NCBI GenBank assembly: GCA_028280615.1
Contig: JANQLK010000045.1
Location: forward strand, 1 to 64,000
Reading direction: 5' to 3'
Length of the DNA: 64,000 bases
From: Woeseiaceae bacterium
GTDB taxonomy: Bacteria > Pseudomonadota > Gammaproteobacteria > Steroidobacterales > Woeseiaceae
Both the position numbers and the translations under genes were made by a program. Below the pieces are notes generated by a model that was not told where the DNA came from, did not search any database, and saw only the letters and a program-made list of their open reading frames with translations. Of the stretch, positions 1-9,600 are shown piece after piece; position 1 is the stretch's first letter; each line of letters begins with the position of its first letter.

Positions 1-4
1 TCGA

Positions 5-75
5 CACAATCGCGGCAGCGATTGTGGACGCGCGTAGCGCGCCCCGAAGGGGTGAGGATCGGCTCGAGCCGATCC
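5..75. repeat. Run of four consecutive hairpin-forming inverted repeats
   Basis: Four inverted repeats follow one another: 5-13 with 18-26 (9-bp arms CACAATCGC/GCGATTGTG), 30-34 with 38-42 (GCGCG/CGCGC), 42-45 with 49-52 (CCCC-gaa-GGGG) and a perfect 20-bp palindrome at 56-75 (GGATCGGCTCGAGCCGATCC). They lie downstream of the minus-strand sulfatase-like gene. They could act as a transcription end or mRNA stabiliser for it, but no T-run follows, so a role is inference. Confidence 0.5.
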
Positions 76-119
76 GAATCAATCCCCCCCTCTCCGCCAA
101 TCAATGACGGGCGTATCCC

Positions 120-1967
120 TTACTGCCCCGTATCAATCGTATTGGCCGCCGGCGCCAGTTTGAGCTCCCAATCCGCCAGCAGCGAGGTTGCGAGGGTGCC
201 TGGCGCTACAGGGCGCAGCGCGTTGTCGCCAGCCACTTCCGCGACCTGCAAATCGTCGGCCGGCGTATTTCGCCACACCTTCATTGTCCTCTCCGGGTCG
301 CGAAGATCGAACAGGCCCAGCTGCTGGCCCTGCTGAAAGAAAAGGACAGGGTGTCGCCCGGCGTCCTGCAGTGGCAGGCCTGCCCAGGTCTCCGGAACCG
401 GCAAACCAAGCTCGTAGAGCACGGTCGGAGCGATATCGATCTGGGACGCGCCGCCTGAGGAATTCAGATTCGGCCCTTCGTAGCCGAAACGCATGATGAT
501 GAGCGGAATATCCAGCACCTGATTGTGGATGGACTTTGCGTGTCCGAAAAAGCCACCCTCCCCGAGCAGCTCGCCGTGATCGCCAGTCACCACCACCACA
601 GCATCTTCGAGGTATCCCCGTTCGTCGAGCGTGCTGAGCAGAGACTGTACGGTCGCATCGAACTGCAGCATGCCGTTGTCGTAGAAATTCTCCGCCCAGA
701 CCCGGCGAGTCTCGGTGTCTGCACCCAATAAGCCGCTGTAGTAATTCCGTGCCGGCGTGTAGCGTTGAAACGCTTCCTGCCTCATACCGAGACCGTGCGT
801 GGACATCAGGTGAAACTGCAGGTACTCGGGTTTTCCATCCCATAACGGCAGCGCCGCCGCCTGCTTCACCACGGTCGAATCATCATTGACATACTCGGCA
901 CCCATCGATCCGTCCCAGTAGTAATCAGCGCTCCCGTACGCCTCCGACAGCCCGTAGAAATTTGTGTGGTCACCGCCGAGCATGTACCTGGCGCGATACC
1001 CGTGGCGCTGAAGGACGGCCTGCAGCGTCAGGCTCGATCGCGAGAATTGGTGCACGAACTTCGATCGCGCGATGCTCATCAGGCCGCAGTAAGACTCCGC
1101 GCAAACGGAATAGGCCCGGCTCGCAAACGCCAGATCACCGTTCTCTTGCTTCTCGTCGAAGTACGGTGTGGTCGGCCGCGCGTAGTCGAACAGGCTCATG
1201 CGATCACCGCGAAGGGCGTCGCCAATGATTACAACGACGTTGCGGGGCTTCTCCAGCGTTCCGGGAACATACCGATCGGCGGCCGCAGCCTCACTTCGGT
1301 CATAAACATCGGCTCCTTCGCTCCGGTTACTCTGCGTTCTTTCGGTTGCCAGGATGGGATTTACGCTCAGAGTGATCGGCTCGGCGCTAGCCGCATACTT
1401 GCCGCCGATCACGTTCAACGCGGAGGCCGCGAGCGGCAGAGTGCAAGCGATGGCCAGTAAAGACTTGATGGAAAGCCGGGTCGTTCGCGCGACTGGCTGA
1501 GGCCACTGAAGGCGCGCGTGCATGAGCTGGATCACCATGAAGAGCAGTAGGACGAACACGGTCGCGGCAACGGGCACGAGCGCCGATGGCACGTTCAACA
1601 CGGTCGACAGGTGCTGCCACTGCCGCAGGTAGACCTCGATCATTCGCCAGGTCGCCACGCGGCCCCAATTATCAAGGCCTATCACGACGACAACGTAGTA
1701 CGCGAGAACCATCGCGAAGATCGATGCATACAACGCCTGGTAGAGTAAGCGCGGTGCGCGCATCGCCTTGCGGTGTTCGATTAACGGCCGCAGACCGAGG
1801 CAGGCGACGGCAACGGACAGGATGATGCCGATATGCGGCAGGATCGCCGCGGCCGAGGCACCAAACACACCGACGTAGCCCCACAGAAACAGGCAGGCCG
1901 GCAGCAACCAGAATGCGATTTCGATTGCCAGCCCGAGCGCGGCTGGGGTGAACTCACGCCGGGACAT
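120..1967 (-). CDS. Membrane-anchored sulfatase / phosphoethanolamine-transferase-like protein
   Basis: A 615-residue protein with about five hydrophobic helices in residues 10-190, then a linker and an alkaline-phosphatase-superfamily domain from about residue 242. The metal-binding start is VVIIGDALRGD (D250). The nucleophile position is in VCAESYCGLMS (C289), and a later GDHGELLGEGGFFGH fits the second metal cluster. The layout resembles EptA/LtaS/OpgE-type transferases acting on lipids or glycans at the outer face of the inner membrane. The C-x-P-S-R formylglycine motif of true sulfatases is incomplete (CAESY, no P or R), so sulfatase activity is doubtful. The gene overlaps the upstream methyltransferase by 14 nt, implying translational coupling. 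The substrate is unknown. Confidence 0.8.
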   Translation of the reverse strand: MSRREFTPAALGLAIEIAFWLLPACLFLWGYVGVFGASAAAILPHIGIILSVAVACLGLRPLIEHRKAMRAPRLLYQALYASIFAMVLAYYVVVVIGLDNWGRVATWRMIEVYLRQWQHLSTVLNVPSALVPVAATVFVLLLFMVIQLMHARLQWPQPVARTTRLSIKSLLAIACTLPLAASALNVIGGKYAASAEPITLSVNPILATERTQSNRSEGADVYDRSEAAAADRYVPGTLEKPRNVVVIIGDALRGDRMSLFDYARPTTPYFDEKQENGDLAFASRAYSVCAESYCGLMSIARSKFVHQFSRSSLTLQAVLQRHGYRARYMLGGDHTNFYGLSEAYGSADYYWDGSMGAEYVNDDSTVVKQAAALPLWDGKPEYLQFHLMSTHGLGMRQEAFQRYTPARNYYSGLLGADTETRRVWAENFYDNGMLQFDATVQSLLSTLDERGYLEDAVVVVTGDHGELLGEGGFFGHAKSIHNQVLDIPLIIMRFGYEGPNLNSSGGASQIDIAPTVLYELGLPVPETWAGLPLQDAGRHPVLFFQQGQQLGLFDLRDPERTMKVWRNTPADDLQVAEVAGDNALRPVAPGTLATSLLADWELKLAPAANTIDTGQ

Positions 1968-2613
1968 TGCTGATGCGCACCAACTTGGAAAGCCCGAAGA
2001 GATTCACGCGCATGACACTTTCGATGATCCACTCGGGGTCCCGCAGGCACTCCAGATCGAGATTCGAGCGGAATCCCACTCGATCTGCGAGCGGCTCTAC
2101 GACGCGTTCGCCGAGTTGCCACACGCCTGCGCCCTTGAAGTGATTCAGTATCAGAATGGCTCCGCCGGGCGCGCAGACGCGCTTCAGCTCGCTGATCAGC
2201 AAGTCCGGCCGGGGCGTCACGGACAGCACGTAAGGCAGCGTGACACAGTCGAAGCAATCATCGGGCAGCGGTAGCTGCTCCGCATCGCCGCAAAGGATGT
2301 CGACTTGGTCAAGCGATCGATCTCGAATCATGTTGGAACACCGACGAAGCATGTCCAGTGACAGATCAATGCCAGTTGTTGGAACATTATCGGGATAGTG
2401 CGGCAAGGTAAGACCCGTGCCAACGCCGACCTCGAGGAGGCGCGTCGGACGAATCTCCCTGACCGCATCCGCCATTGCCACACGGCCGGCCTCGAGAATC
2501 CGGCCGAATAGCCAATCGTATACGGGCGCGTAACGCCTGTATGCACGAACGACGGACTCCCTGCCGAGCTCACTCAATTCAATGTCTCTGGACCCGTCTC
2601 TGAACCGGGACAT
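1954..2613 (-). CDS. PmtA-like phosphatidylethanolamine N-methyltransferase (class I SAM)
   Basis: A class I SAM-dependent methyltransferase of 219 residues. The SAM-binding glycine loop is LLEVGVGTGLTLP, followed by the acidic TGIDLS strand and a CGDAEQLPLPDDCFD motif. The preceding YAPVYDWLFGRILEAGR is typical of the Rhodobacter PmtA family, which methylates phosphatidylethanolamine towards phosphatidylcholine at the membrane. The start is the ATG giving MSRFRDGS. The frame stays open upstream to 2799, but that extension is arginine-rich and unlike the family. It is the first gene of a two-gene unit with the overlapping membrane transferase, so both may modify lipid head groups. Another small-molecule or quinone methyltransferase remains possible. 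Confidence 0.75.
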   Translation of the reverse strand: MSRFRDGSRDIELSELGRESVVRAYRRYAPVYDWLFGRILEAGRVAMADAVREIRPTRLLEVGVGTGLTLPHYPDNVPTTGIDLSLDMLRRCSNMIRDRSLDQVDILCGDAEQLPLPDDCFDCVTLPYVLSVTPRPDLLISELKRVCAPGGAILILNHFKGAGVWQLGERVVEPLADRVGFRSNLDLECLRDPEWIIESVMRVNLFGLSKLVRISNVPA

Positions 2614-2945
2614 CCGGCAGACCGGGCGTTTTCCATCGCGGGCGATTGATTGCAAGCATCTGGCCAAAGTCCTTTGCAGCAGCAATGTACGCCTTGCGAC
2701 GTGACAAGACCGTGAATTAACTCGGGTTTTCACGAATCGAGCCGGGCCGCGGTGATGATCTTGGAGATTGGCCCTGGACGCAAGCGTTCGCGTGCGCAAC
2801 TTATACGCCTGGTCTCTCGGAGTCCACGGTCACGAATGCCGCGAACAGTGGGCGTCAGCGCTCAGGGCCATCGAGCGAGCCCGCATCAGGATGTGGCACT
2901 TGGGTATGATGTCGCAATCTGGCGATTGGTAAACACAGCGGTCAC
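2614..2945. other. Intergenic region without recognised gene
   Basis: This 332-nt divergent spacer separates the methyltransferase from the retropepsin-like gene and must hold the promoters for both. A TATGAT hexamer at 2905-2910 preceded by TGGG could be a -10 for the rightward gene, but no convincing -35 lies 16-18 nt upstream. No RNA gene or small ORF with a credible start was recognised. Confidence 0.4.
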
Positions 2946-3797
2946 ATGCGTTTCGTTCGGTTCGGAAAGATCTTCCTCGGGTTTGTCGTCTGCTCGTGCG
3001 CGGCAAACTCCAGCGAGCCTACGTCGACGAGCCTCCCGATAAGGCTGACCGAGACCGAACCCGTGGTCCGGGTTGAGGTAAATGGACGTTCCTACGACGT
3101 CTTGCTCGATGTAGGCATCGGCTATGGTCTGTCGCTATTTCCGGAGCAACTCGAACAAATTCGCGGCAAGACGCAGGTCGGAACCCGGTCAGGCGGCATT
3201 TCAATGGACGAACCGATCGAAACGGTGCGACCCGTTTACGAGGTCGATGTCGTTCAACTCGGTGAATTCCGATTTGAGAAGGCGATCGTAGAAACTGACT
3301 TTCACAGCGACGAATTTCGCGAGAGCTTCACGGAACGCGTTGGGGCCGTCGGATTCCTGGGCATCGGGTATTTGCGCGATTACCAGGTAGTAATTGACTA
3401 CGCCGACCAACGGGTCACGCTCGATAGCGCAGGCGCGTCCGGCGATCAAAAGTCAGAGTGTTCAGGAGCGGCAGTCCCGCTCATTCAAGGCCAAGACTGG
3501 GGCATCGCGACCAAACTGGTAACTGAGATCGGCGAAGTGGATCTGGTCTGGGATACCGGGGCACCGATGAACGTTCTCTTCAGGAAGCGCACGGCCGCCA
3601 GTGGTATCGATAAAGCGGAGGGCGACAAGCTATCGCTTTCCAGTATTCAAGCCCGCGGGCAGGAAATCGGGCCGGCCACGTTCGAGATACTGGACTGGGG
3701 CATGCCGCCCTTTGACGGATTCATCGGTCACGACTTCTTTGCGGAAAACGTGGTGTGCATTGACTTTCCGAATCAGACCCTCTTTGTTCAACAGTAA
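2946..3797 (+). CDS. Retropepsin-like aspartyl protease family lipoprotein
   Basis: A 283-residue exported protein. The N-terminus (MRFVRFGKIFLGFVVCSC) is a signal peptide with a possible lipobox ending at C18. The body resembles bacterial two-lobed retropepsin-like proteins. The second lobe keeps a D-T-G triad (VWDTGAPMNVLF), while the first-lobe equivalent reads LLDVGIGYG near D55, so the canonical DTG/DSG is altered to DVG. GYLRDYQVVIDYADQRVTL is the linker strand common in these proteins. Proteolysis is therefore uncertain and a binding or maturation role is possible. The gene is followed at 57 nt by the deacetylase on the same strand. Confidence 0.65.
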   Translation: MRFVRFGKIFLGFVVCSCAANSSEPTSTSLPIRLTETEPVVRVEVNGRSYDVLLDVGIGYGLSLFPEQLEQIRGKTQVGTRSGGISMDEPIETVRPVYEVDVVQLGEFRFEKAIVETDFHSDEFRESFTERVGAVGFLGIGYLRDYQVVIDYADQRVTLDSAGASGDQKSECSGAAVPLIQGQDWGIATKLVTEIGEVDLVWDTGAPMNVLFRKRTAASGIDKAEGDKLSLSSIQARGQEIGPATFEILDWGMPPFDGFIGHDFFAENVVCIDFPNQTLFVQQ

Positions 3798-3854
3798 CAA
3801 AGGCCAGGCAGCGGCGCCCTTCGGCGGCGAAGAGGACCTCGCTTGCGATCGGCT

Positions 3855-4829
3855 ATGAAAAGCTCCCGGATCTGCATCGTCGCGAGTCTTTTCGCGTGCT
3901 TCTTCCCGGCAACTACGACCGTCGCGCAAACCGAAAACGTGCGTCAAATGGTCCTCACAATCGACGACCTCCCATATCACGCATCAGGTCACCCGGACAC
4001 GATCGCGCAAGCGAACAGAGTCACAGACAGGCTGCTGAGCACGCTCACCGAGTACCAAGCTCCGGCAACGGCATTCGTGAACGAATCGAATCTGCTGATT
4101 AACGGTGAGGCTGACGCTCGCACGAGGTTATTGCGAAAATGGGCGGAATCGGGCGTGATTCTTGGAAACCACACGTACTCTCATGCCGATCTGAATCAAT
4201 CATCGGTAGAGCTATTCCAGCGGGAGATCATTGACGGTGAATCGATAACTCTGGAGGTGATGTTGTCGCGACCCCGCTATCAGCGGTACTTCCGATATCC
4301 CTACAGCCACACTGGCGACACGGCGGAGAAAAAGGCAAGGATAGCCAGGTTTCTCAAAGAACGTGGCTATCGAATCGCACCGTATACGATTGACAGTCAG
4401 GACTACGTTTTCAATCGAATTTACCTCGATGCCAGGCAGTCCGAAAATGTCGAGCTAGCCGAACAGATCCGGCTGGCTTACGTTGAGTTCGTCGTTGCTG
4501 CGACAGTGTTTGCTGAAACGATCAGCAGCAGAGTGTTCGGCGACGAGATACCTCAAATCCTGATCGTTCACGCCAATCAGATAAACGCGGACGCGCTGGC
4601 TGAAGTTCTCGCGCGCCTGGTTCAACGCGGCTACCTGTTTGTTGACTTGACAAAGGCGATGCAGCATCCGGCCTACAAGACTGAGGATAGGCTAGTCACA
4701 AGCTATGGTCCGTCGTGGCTTTGGCGGTGGTCCTACAGCATGGAGTTGGATATCAGCTTTAGAGGCGATCCTGAGCCTCCGAATTGGATTCTCGATCTTT
4801 ACGAGGAATCGGTCTCCGTGGATGACTAG
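3855..4829 (+). CDS. Secreted polysaccharide deacetylase family protein (NodB-type)
   Basis: A 324-residue protein with an N-terminal signal peptide (ICIVASLFACFFPATTTVAQ). It has the carbohydrate esterase 4 / NodB signature: TIDDLP with the catalytic/metal aspartates (about D37-D38), GNHTYSHADL supplying the H-x3-H metal ligands, and RYPYSH as the R-x-P-Y motif. Family members remove N-acetyl or O-acetyl groups from peptidoglycan, chitin or poly-GlcNAc in the periplasm or outside the cell. The ATG at 3855 is preferred over a TTG at 3843 because it places positive charge directly before the hydrophobic core. The substrate cannot be read from sequence. Confidence 0.8.
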   Translation: MKSSRICIVASLFACFFPATTTVAQTENVRQMVLTIDDLPYHASGHPDTIAQANRVTDRLLSTLTEYQAPATAFVNESNLLINGEADARTRLLRKWAESGVILGNHTYSHADLNQSSVELFQREIIDGESITLEVMLSRPRYQRYFRYPYSHTGDTAEKKARIARFLKERGYRIAPYTIDSQDYVFNRIYLDARQSENVELAEQIRLAYVEFVVAATVFAETISSRVFGDEIPQILIVHANQINADALAEVLARLVQRGYLFVDLTKAMQHPAYKTEDRLVTSYGPSWLWRWSYSMELDISFRGDPEPPNWILDLYEESVSVDD

Positions 4830-4906
4830 AACCTATCTCAAAAATAGGTCGTGGTCGCGTTGCGGTGCGACTGGCCGCGGGGCATGCGAACGAGCGACCG
4901 GTATCC

Positions 4907-4975
4907 TCGAATGCGGAAGTTTCCGTTTCCGCTGAAACGTTTCTAGAAATCACTTCAGGTTCCGTGTGCAATTAA
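4907..4975. repeat. Dispersed intergenic repeat, copy 1
   Basis: This segment resembles 6497-6567 at about 65-70% by eye: both start TCGAA, share a 14-bp palindromic core (GTTTCCGCTGAAAC at 4925-4938 here, one centre mismatch), then an aligned block ending in TTCCG-TG-GCAA. It lies just after the deacetylase stop, in the spacer before the convergent spondin-domain gene. Confidence 0.55.
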
Positions 4976-5050
4976 TTGAATTAGATGTGAGCGGCCCGCA
5001 CCCTTCAGCGGCCGCCGGATCTTCCGCGGGCAAGACCCTCAGAATCAAGT

Positions 5051-5070
5051 GACCCCGCCGAAGCGGGGTC
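5051..5070. terminator. Hairpin between convergent genes, likely bidirectional terminator
   Basis: GACCCCGC-CGAA-GCGGGGTC is a perfect 8-bp GC-rich stem with a tetraloop, between the stop codons of the rightward deacetylase (4829) and leftward spondin-domain gene (5099). No strong T-run follows on either strand, so termination efficiency is uncertain. Confidence 0.6.
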
Positions 5071-5098
5071 TGGTTGCAGGAATGCGGCGGGTGTGGCC

Positions 5099-5836
5099 CT
5101 AGTACTTGCGTCGCAGGCGCTCGACAACGATTCTCGCAACCGGATCGGCCCAGTCGTGAACGCGGCGGTCCAGATCGTCGTCGCCGATTACGCCGACGTG
5201 GGGAATGATCACGCCGTTCTCGGCCAGCAGCGGGTTGCTCTCTCCGGTTCCGGCATCGTCCGACCCCACGCCGACCAGGCCCTGGCACGGCGGCACGATG
5301 TCTGCAAAGTCCTCGGTGTTCTGCTCGGTGCGTGTCTCATAGCTGGCGGCCAGGAACGTCGCCTTGCGGAACGGCAGTCGGACCGTATTGAGGCCCGTGA
5401 ACCCATCATTCGTGCAAATCAGCATACTGACGAACGACAGGAAGCGCGCACGGCGATCCGTCGTCACCTCGAAGGTGACGGTATCGGTGAACGGCGTGCC
5501 ACCGGGGTTGGCAACCGGAACCACAGGCGCATTCCCCTGGACGACGCTGTATACGTCCGGGTTGCCGGACAGCGCCGTGATCAGCGGTTCGAGGTTGCCG
5601 TTTTCGGCGATTTCGACGACGCCAACGTTCGCCTCACTGCCTACGGCAAAAACCGTCGCGCGTCGATTGTGCAGCGCAATGACCGGCGGCGTGAAAGGCT
5701 GGCCGGCCGTGAGATTCTGGACAGTGATCCGGTAGGTAACAAGACCGAAATCCGCCAGGGCGATGGAGGGGGTGAGAATAGCCGAGGCGAGTCCAGCGAA
5801 AAGCAATGTGCCAAAGAGACTTTTTCGAATAGTCAT
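5099..5836 (-). CDS. Secreted spondin-domain protein
   Basis: A 245-residue protein with a clear signal peptide (SLFGTLLFAGLASAILTPSIALA). The mature part matches the spondin N-type fold as found in bacteria: an opening YRITVQNLTAGQPFTPP strand, ALHN, the NGNLEPL segment and a later FLSFVSMLICTNDGFTGL block. Bacterial members are extracellular and function is generally unknown; in animals the domain mediates extracellular matrix contacts. The gene stands alone and is convergent with the deacetylase across a hairpin. Export and fold assignment are fairly secure; a role in surface adhesion is only a suggestion. Confidence 0.75.
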   Translation of the reverse strand: MTIRKSLFGTLLFAGLASAILTPSIALADFGLVTYRITVQNLTAGQPFTPPVIALHNRRATVFAVGSEANVGVVEIAENGNLEPLITALSGNPDVYSVVQGNAPVVPVANPGGTPFTDTVTFEVTTDRRARFLSFVSMLICTNDGFTGLNTVRLPFRKATFLAASYETRTEQNTEDFADIVPPCQGLVGVGSDDAGTGESNPLLAENGVIIPHVGVIGDDDLDRRVHDWADPVARIVVERLRRKY

Positions 5837-6107
5837 TGAGTTTTCCTCGAGTCAAAGTGGAATATCGGCAATGGAAATGCAGCGGTTGTCGCGAAACGAC
5901 TGCGAAACCGCGAGGAAAACTAGCAATCAGATCTCACGGAAGTATCACTGCTTCATTCAGTTTTGAGACGGGACGGGACCTCCCGACGCACTCGACCGGA
6001 CGTCGAGTTTGGTGGCCGAAACCGGCAGTTCATCTGGAATCTGCTACGATTTCCGCAGTTGCCCCAATGCGGTCATCAGTTGGTTAGCGGCAGTGTTGAG
6101 CCATGCC

Positions 6108-6434
6108 ATGAAATCCGAGCGATTCGTCTACATCTGGCAGTACACAATCGACCCGAGTCGCAGGGAGGCGTTTCTGGCAGCCTACAATCCGAACGGCGAA
6201 TGGGCTCGCCTGTTCTCTCGGGATCCGTCGTACATTACGACCGCGCTACTGCACGACGTCGACGACGCGAATCGATTCCTGACTATCGATTACTGGAAAT
6301 CCAAGTCTGACAGGGACGCCTTTCGGCAGCGGTATTCGGTCGAGTTCGCCGATCTCGACAAAAGGTGCGAGGCGTTCACGCGCAAAGAGCAATTCCTGGG
6401 CGACTTCACTGCACTCGATCAGATCTCCAAATAG
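6108..6434 (+). CDS. Small ABM/dimeric alpha-beta barrel-like protein
   Basis: A 108-residue protein starting MKSERFVYIWQYTIDPSRRE. The pattern of an edge strand with a Y-I-W-Q-Y run, the FLAAYNPNGEWARLFSRDPSYI segment and FLTIDYWKSKSDRDAFR resembles antibiotic-biosynthesis-monooxygenase (ABM) or NIPSNAP-like dimeric ferredoxin folds. The frame remains open upstream to 6009, but the ATG at 6108 starts at the conserved strand. No catalytic residues can be assigned; such proteins can be oxygenases, isomerases or binding proteins. It stands alone between two leftward genes. Confidence 0.6.
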   Translation: MKSERFVYIWQYTIDPSRREAFLAAYNPNGEWARLFSRDPSYITTALLHDVDDANRFLTIDYWKSKSDRDAFRQRYSVEFADLDKRCEAFTRKEQFLGDFTALDQISK

Positions 6435-6496
6435 CCACCGACCGCTACCGGCAATTTCAATCGGCCCGCCACGCTTCCGATAGAGCGGCCGGGATA

Positions 6497-6567
6497 TTCG
6501 AAAGCAGACGTTTCGCGTTTCCGCGGAAACTTCCCGAGAATTCACTTTAAGTTCCGCGCACAAGGCA
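6497..6567. repeat. Dispersed intergenic repeat, copy 2
   Basis: The partner of 4907-4975. It contains the perfect palindrome GTTTCCGCGGAAAC at 6517-6530, then a block related to copy 1 (GAATTCACTTTAAGTTCCGC against GAAATCACTTCAGGTTCCGT). Like copy 1, it lies just downstream of a rightward gene's stop codon and before the end of a leftward gene. Confidence 0.55.
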
Positions 6568-6630
6568 CGGATAAAAGTAGGGCCACCTCGAGGACCCCGG
6601 CAGCTCTAATTGTGCTCCAGTTACCGACTA

Positions 6631-9600
6631 CTACATCCCGGTAATCAAGATCTGCGGCATATCCTTGGCCCGTGCATTGATCTCAGCGACCGCACCATTC
6701 ATCAACGCGTCGTAAGCCGCCTGCGCTTCCGCCTTTTCGTCACCGAGCTGCGCCAGACGCACCATCTGGGGCTTTGTCGGTGCATTCACGGCGTTATCGA
6801 TGTTGCGCATCAGCGTGCGAATCTCCTCCCGCAGCCGCGGCTTGTCGCGATAGCCCATCGCCGGCGCCGGTCGCGTGAGCAGGGCGTGGACTTGCTTTGC
6901 TTCATCCATCGCCGCTTCGATCATCCGGGCCATCTCGGCATCGCCGTTCTCGCCCAGTTTCATCTCGAGTTCGGCGAGCTGGCGCATCGCGGCGTCGACA
7001 TTCGTGACCATCACGTTGGCCTCGCTCAGCAGATCCCGGAGGGCGAGGGTCGCACTCGATTGCGCGGCGTACCCCTGTGCGGACAGGTCGAAGCGATGAT
7101 CGGGCTTGACCGCGAAACTCGATTGCAGCGTGCGACCGTCGATCTCGACCGCAGCCGAATAGGTGCCCGGGGCCGCAAGGACGTGAATGTCGCCGGAACT
7201 CCAGCCTTCGGCCGGCGCGTCGGCCCAGGCCGTCGCCGCGTCGTGGCGCAGATCCCAGACGATGCGGTTAAGGCCCGGCTCCAGTTCGATCTCATCGAGC
7301 ACTCGCACGGTTTCGCCGGCACTGTCACGGATGGTGACGGTGATCGGCTCTTCCGGCGCCTCGGCCACGTAGAGGTTGACGTAGGCGCCGTACTCGGGAT
7401 TCGCCGCGCGGTAGCGCCGCGTGCCCTGTGCCTCGAGACGGCCGTGCATGTGCCAGCGCGTCGCGTCGCGCACCGGGAACAGGTGCACGCCCGAACCGTC
7501 CATGTCGCTCCATTGCTGCAACGGGCTAATGTCGTCGAGAACCCATGCGCCGCGGCCATGGGTGCCGATGATCAGATCGCCGTCACGCGGGTGTACGCGC
7601 AGGTCACGCACGGACACCGGCGGCACGTTATTGGCGATCGATGCCCAGGTCTTGCCCCTGTCCAGTGACACGTACACGCCGTGCTCCATGCCTGCATACA
7701 GCACGTCGGGATTCCGTGGGTCCTGGCGTACGACCTTAACGTAGTCGTCCTGTGGCAATCCCCTCGCCAGAGACTGCCAGCTTCGACCGTAGTCGGTGGT
7801 CATGAACACATACGGAAGAAAGTCGTCGCTGCGGTGGTGATCCACCGTTACGAAGGCGGTACCCGCATCGTGTTCAGAGGCGTGAATCTTGGAGATCCAC
7901 GCGAACTCCGGCAGGCCCCGCACGCGGTTCGAGACGTTGGTCCATGTCTCGCCGTCGTCGCGGGTAATGTGCAGGTTGCCGTCGTCCGTGCCGACCCAGA
8001 TCACGCCTTTTTCCACGGGCGACTCGTCGATGTACAGAATCGTGTTGTGGAACTCGGCGGCTGTGTTGTCCTGGTAGACCACACCACCGGAGGACTGCTG
8101 TTTGGATTTGTCGTTGTTGGTGAGGTCGTCGCTGATGACCTCCCAGGAATCACCCCGATCCTTGCTGCGAAAGACGACGTTACCGCCGAAGTAGATCGTC
8201 TCCGGATCGTGCGGAGAGATGCTGAATCCCGCGTCCCAGTTGAAGCGATACCTGTGCTCCGCGATCGCATCGCCCGCGGAGGCAACGATCTTCGGGTAGG
8301 GGTGTATCGAACGCGCGCTACCGGTTTCGGTGTCGACCAGGTAGATGCCGCCACCCTGCCAGGTGCCGTAGGCGTAGCGCTCATCGCCGGGGATCGGTAC
8401 GCCGAAATAGCCGTCGCCGTAGGCAATCGGTACCCAGTCGCGTTTCAGGATGCCCGCTTCGCGCAGCGAGTTGCTCGGACCGCACCAGGTGCCGTTGTCC
8501 TGCAATCCGCCGCACACGTGATAGGGGTCGCGACCGTCTACGTACAGCTGATAGAACTGCGAGAGCTCCACGTTGTTGATCAAGTCCCAGTTCGCGCCGG
8601 CATCGAAGGACAGCTGGTAGCCGCCGTCGCTGCCGCTCAGCAGGCGCTTGCCATTGGCCGGATCGATCCAGAACGACTGGTGGTCACCGTGAACGTCCGT
8701 GGCGATACGCTCGAAGTTGACGCCGCCGTCGGTCGACTTGAAAAGGCGCCCCGACAGGGAGTAGAGGTGATCGGGGTTGCTCGGATCGACGTGAACGTCG
8801 CTGTAGTAGAAGGGGCGGAAGTTGAGGTTCCGCTCGTCGTTGACCATGCGCCAGGTTTCACCGCGATCGTCGGAACGAAACAGCGAGCCCTCATCCCGTG
8901 TTTCCGTCATCAGATAGACCACGGACGGATCGCTCTGGGCAATCGACACGCCGATACGCGCCATCGGTCCCGTTGGCATACCTTCGCCGTCGAGTTTCTC
9001 CCAGGTCGTGCCGCCATCCCTGGAGCGGTACAGCGCCGTCTCGCCGGCGCCGCCGTCGAAGCGCCAGGGCTTGCGACGGAAGGTCCACATGCCGGCATAG
9101 AGAATGCGCGGATTTGCTTGCTCCATGTCGAGATCCGAGCAGCCCGTGTCTTCGTTGATGTACAGGACCTTCTCCCAGGTCGCGCCGCCGTCCGTCGTGC
9201 GGAACACGCCGCGCTCCTCATTGGGCCCCCACTGGCGCCCGAGCGCGCAGACCAGCGCCGTGTCCGGATCGTCGGGATGGACGACGATACGCTTGATGCG
9301 CTCGGTCTTGTCGAGGCCGACCTGGGTCCAGGTATCGCCGGCGTCATCGGAGCGATACACGCCGTGTCCGTAGCTCACGCTGTTGCGCGGATCGCCCTCG
9401 CCGGAACCGAGCCAGATGACGTTCGGGTCCGACGGCGCCAGGGCAAGCGCGCCCACGCTGTAGGACTTTTGCTTCGTGAACAGCTCGTCAAATGTCACGC
9501 CGCCGTTGGTCGTGCGAAACACGCCGCCGTCTGCACCGGATACATAAAAGGTCGACGGATCGCCGGGCACGCCGTCGATGTCGGTTACCCGGCCACCCAT

